A program made the translations under genes and the position numbers. Positions 61,750 through 64,000 of a stretch of DNA of 64,000 nucleotides are shown here, piece after piece. This stretch comes from Candidatus Sulfurimonas baltica (GTDB taxonomy: Bacteria > Campylobacterota > Campylobacteria > Campylobacterales > Sulfurimonadaceae): NCBI RefSeq assembly GCF_015265455.1, contig NZ_CP054492.1, positions 1,550,001 through 1,614,000 on the forward strand, in the 5' to 3' direction. Positions within the stretch are counted from its first letter, which is position 1. Each line of letters starts with the position of its first letter. Under the pieces are notes generated by a model. The model saw only the letters and a list, made by a program, of their open reading frames with translations, ran no database searches and had not been told where the DNA came from.

Positions 61750-62892
61750 ATGAAAACATATGACTATATAATAATTGGAGCTGGCAGTGCAGGATGTAAT
61801 ATGGCTCATTCTCTGCAACGAAATGGAAAAAAAGTAGCTGTAATTGATAGATACGGAATTGCCCAAGGTGCAAGTGGTGCTGCAGGTGCTTTCCTATCCC
61901 CTCTTCCTGGAAAAAAAAACCAATACAATTCATTTATAAACCAAGCACTTGATTTTTCTATAAACTTTTATGAAAAACTAATTCCTAATGAGATTGATAA
62001 AAAAGGTGTCCTAAGAGTTGAAAACGATAATTTTGACAAACAAAAGCTTGAAGAAAATGCTTTGTCATATAAGCATATACTGAGCAAAGAACTTCATGAA
62101 ATATCAAATAATTTTAGAGATATAGATGGATATTTTTATGAAAATGCTGCTATCGTTAATCCTCTAACAGTATGTACAAAACTATTAGAAAATTGTGATT
62201 TTTATAAGAAAAATGTTAAAGAATTAACAAAAGAAGATGATTATTATATATTTGATGATATTAAAGCAAATAATATTATTTTAGCCCAAGGTGGAAGCAC
62301 TTCTTTGGTTAAAACTCCTTACATGTACATAACTCATGTATTTGGTCTCAAGATAGATGTTAAAACTACAACAAAGATTCCTTTTAACATACATAAATCA
62401 ATCTCTGTCTCAACAAACAAAAGCGATGGAACTGTTGCTATTGGTGCAACTCAGATAAGACACTTTGCTACAAATGAGATAGAGTGTTACACAACTTGCG
62501 ATAAGTGCGGACTCTATGTTGATATTGAAGATGAGCAAATAGAGTCTCTTCTAACTCAAGCTAATGAGCTGATAAAACTAGAAGACCTAGAAGTAGTAAA
62601 AAGCTTTAAAGGGGCACGTGCCACTATAAAAAGCTACTTTCCAGTAATTGGTAAAGCAGTTGATTTTAGTGGGTCATTAGAAAAACATCCATCCATAAAA
62701 AATGGAACTAAAATACCAGCTGAGTCTTTGGAGTATCATGATAATGTTTATATAATAAATGCGCTTGGTTCAAGAGGTTTTGTACTAGGTCCTTATTTGG
62801 CAGAGGTATTAACTGAAAATATTTTGAACAATAAAGAGATACCAAAAGAGGTATCTACTTTAAAGCTTTTTTATAAAACAGCAAGAAAATAA
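61750..62892 (+). CDS. FAD-dependent oxidoreductase, MnmC-like C-terminal type
   Basis: 380 residues. FAD-binding DYIIIGAGSAGCNMAHSLQ at the N-terminus and GLYVD..., then KGARATIKSYFPVIGKAVDF and LGSRGFVLGPYLAEVLTENI near the end, as in the DAO family and the oxidase half of MnmC. MnmC carries out the last tRNA wobble-uridine steps; a stand-alone oxidase half is possible here but not proven. No Shine-Dalgarno sequence; a TACAAT box lies 6 bases before the ATG. It converges on argB, with the two stop codons adjacent. Confidence 0.85.
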   Translation: MKTYDYIIIGAGSAGCNMAHSLQRNGKKVAVIDRYGIAQGASGAAGAFLSPLPGKKNQYNSFINQALDFSINFYEKLIPNEIDKKGVLRVENDNFDKQKLEENALSYKHILSKELHEISNNFRDIDGYFYENAAIVNPLTVCTKLLENCDFYKKNVKELTKEDDYYIFDDIKANNIILAQGGSTSLVKTPYMYITHVFGLKIDVKTTTKIPFNIHKSISVSTNKSDGTVAIGATQIRHFATNEIECYTTCDKCGLYVDIEDEQIESLLTQANELIKLEDLEVVKSFKGARATIKSYFPVIGKAVDFSGSLEKHPSIKNGTKIPAESLEYHDNVYIINALGSRGFVLGPYLAEVLTENILNNKEIPKEVSTLKLFYKTARK

Positions 62893-63744
62893 TTATTTAA
62901 CTATTTGCGTCCCAACACCCTCTGAAGTAAAGAGTTCTAGCAATAGTGAGTGTTCTATTCTTCCATCAATAATGTGAGCTTTTTGAACTCCACCCTCGAT
63001 AGCTTCAAGACAAGCATCAACTTTTGGAACCATACCGCCGTGGATAGTTCCATCAGCTTTAAGAGCTTCAACTTCATCTTTTGTGAGTGTGTTCAACAAC
63101 TCTTTATCATTATTTAGAACACCTGCTGTATCTGTTAAAAATATTATTTTATTTGCACCGATTGCTTTGGCTACGTATGATGCACAAAGGTCTGCATTTA
63201 TGTTAAATCCAGGATGTCCCATCTCATCGCCGGCTGCAATAGGCGCAATTACTGGAATAAATTTTTCTGCAATTAAATTAGAAATAACGTCAGCCTTAAC
63301 ATCTGTGATATTTCCGGTAAGTCCCCATTTAGTAAAATCTTTTGCTTTTGCAGTAATAAAATGAGCATCTTTACCGCTAATACCTATAGCTTTGGCTCCA
63401 TGAGAATTCAATAGTGAAACAATCTCTTTATTTATCTCTCCGCTTAGTACCATCTCTACAATTCTCATAACCTCTTTTGAAGTCACCCTTTGTCCATCTA
63501 TAAATTTTGATTCAATACATAAGGCATCAAGCATCTCATTAATCTGTCTTCCTCCACCATGTATTACAACCGGCTTTATTCCAACTAAATACATAAGTAA
63601 AATATCTTGAGCAAATTTCTCTTTTAATTGAGGTGATTCTTGCGCTGAACCGCCATATTTAATAACAACAATCTCTTTATTAAACTTTTTAATAAACGGC
63701 AGGGCCTCAAGCAGTGTTTTTACAGTTTCAATTTTTTTTTGCAC
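62893..63744 (-). CDS. argB: Acetylglutamate kinase
   Basis: 283 residues. VIKYGGSAQESPQ, VIHGGGRQINEML, INADLCASYVAKAIGA, DTAGVLND and GGMVPKVDACLEAI are amino acid kinase signatures of ArgB. Phosphorylates N-acetylglutamate in arginine synthesis. The start is GTG at 63744, 7 bases after AAGGA; it lies 17 bases inside lpxK. Convergent with the FAD oxidoreductase. Confidence 0.95.
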   Translation of the reverse strand: MQKKIETVKTLLEALPFIKKFNKEIVVIKYGGSAQESPQLKEKFAQDILLMYLVGIKPVVIHGGGRQINEMLDALCIESKFIDGQRVTSKEVMRIVEMVLSGEINKEIVSLLNSHGAKAIGISGKDAHFITAKAKDFTKWGLTGNITDVKADVISNLIAEKFIPVIAPIAAGDEMGHPGFNINADLCASYVAKAIGANKIIFLTDTAGVLNNDKELLNTLTKDEVEALKADGTIHGGMVPKVDACLEAIEGGVQKAHIIDGRIEHSLLLELFTSEGVGTQIVK

Positions 63745-64000
63745 TATTGTTCCTTCTATAATTATCTATAATCTTAAATATTTTTTCATCAACTTCTACA
63801 TGTAAGTCCAATAACGAAAGTGGCAGATTAAACGACTCTAATTTTACAAAGTCTTTATATGTCACTAAAACCGATTGCGAAGCATCTTTTTTAAGTATCT
63901 CCTCTATCTCACTTTTTACAAATGAGTGGTGATCTTCAAAGTAGTTTCTACTAACTACATGTGGCAGATAATCTTCTAAACGTGTTGGTCTTGCTATGGC
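63728..64000 (-). CDS. lpxK: Tetraacyldisaccharide 4'-kinase LpxK (partial, C-terminal end)
   Basis: Only the last 90 codons are visible; the gene extends off the right edge. They read AIARPTRLEDYLP ... VVSRNYFEDHHSF ... VLVTYKDFVKL ... FNLPLSLLDLHV, matching the C-terminal part of LpxK, which phosphorylates the lipid A precursor. The end overlaps the argB GTG start by 17 bases. A near-palindrome CTACATGTAA lies inside. Confidence 0.83.
   Translation of the reverse strand, partial: AIARPTRLEDYLPHVVSRNYFEDHHSFVKSEIEEILKKDASQSVLVTYKDFVKLESFNLPLSLLDLHVEVDEKIFKIIDNYRRNNSAKKN

Noticed and set aside
1-64000. CRISPR arrays, tRNA or rRNA genes
   Set aside because: No regularly spaced direct repeats and no cloverleaf or rRNA-like segment noticed. 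The repeated hairpins are dispersed, not spaced as in an array. Without a covariance search a tRNA could still be missed.

Overview
The window is an AT-rich chromosomal segment from a free-living member of the Campylobacterota, most likely Sulfurimonas or a close relative. This rests on gene order and protein types, not on a 16S gene; no rRNA or tRNA gene is visible. Two blocks match Campylobacterota synteny that I recall: pheS-pheT-aroA-ispH-rpsA-unknown-serA with a divergent HIT gene (compare Campylobacter jejuni Cj0898-Cj0891c), and DUF2018-unknown-polyprenyl synthase-hemA-proS-hemC (compare Helicobacter pylori HP0242-HP0237). A DUF3373 outer-membrane protein, histidine kinases with an HQWRQP phosphorylation box and many small c-type cytochromes fit the same group.

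Layout. 1-1741: an SHP / diheme DHC / cytochrome b561 redox cluster, with the b subunit cut by the window edge and carrying its own DHC-like tail. 1918-9818: a CHASE-PAS histidine kinase, the helicase HrpB, a radical SAM protein, three small genes ending in a BFD-like [2Fe-2S] protein, and a beta-CASP nuclease. 9963-18284: a small basic protein, a C39-like lipoprotein peptidase with its PA2779-type partner, a YyaL-like thioredoxin-domain protein with a small lipoprotein, and a three-PAS histidine kinase overlapping a REC-PilZ regulator. 18406-31090: pdxJ-pdxA, a chemotaxis receptor, a haem-less cytochrome-like protein with DUF3373, a nitroreductase, two methyltransferases, a metallophosphoesterase, YceI, an orphan FetB-like permease, hisG and coaX. 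31292-36747: a TolC/adaptor/RND efflux operon whose permease is split into two half-proteins. 36779-39738: CYTH and DUF502 genes, then one intact IS4-family element. 39802-63744: dense housekeeping operons (serine, translation, isoprenoid, aromatic, arginine, haem and menaquinone biosynthesis). The window closes inside lpxK.

Most genes sit in tight operons with ATGA, TAATG or 8-base overlaps. I added four genes of 32-39 codons with good ribosome binding sites (8251-8349, 9963-10064, 13840-13950, 50762-50881) and moved several starts by ribosome binding site and family alignment (SHP, PA2779, fetB, coaX, RND N-half, pheS).

The most unusual signals are at DNA level. First, the palindrome CTACATGTAG occurs at least nine times, in two reading frames and between genes, and related copies pair up to form hairpins at gene ends. 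Second, a dispersed family of paired inverted hairpins has a nearly constant TCAAG loop and stems that vary by compensatory changes. At protein level the notable points are a prolyl-tRNA synthetase without the usual editing insertion, the split RND permease, the b561-DHC fusion, and a C39-like peptidase beside a partner with a Gly-Gly site before its membrane segment.
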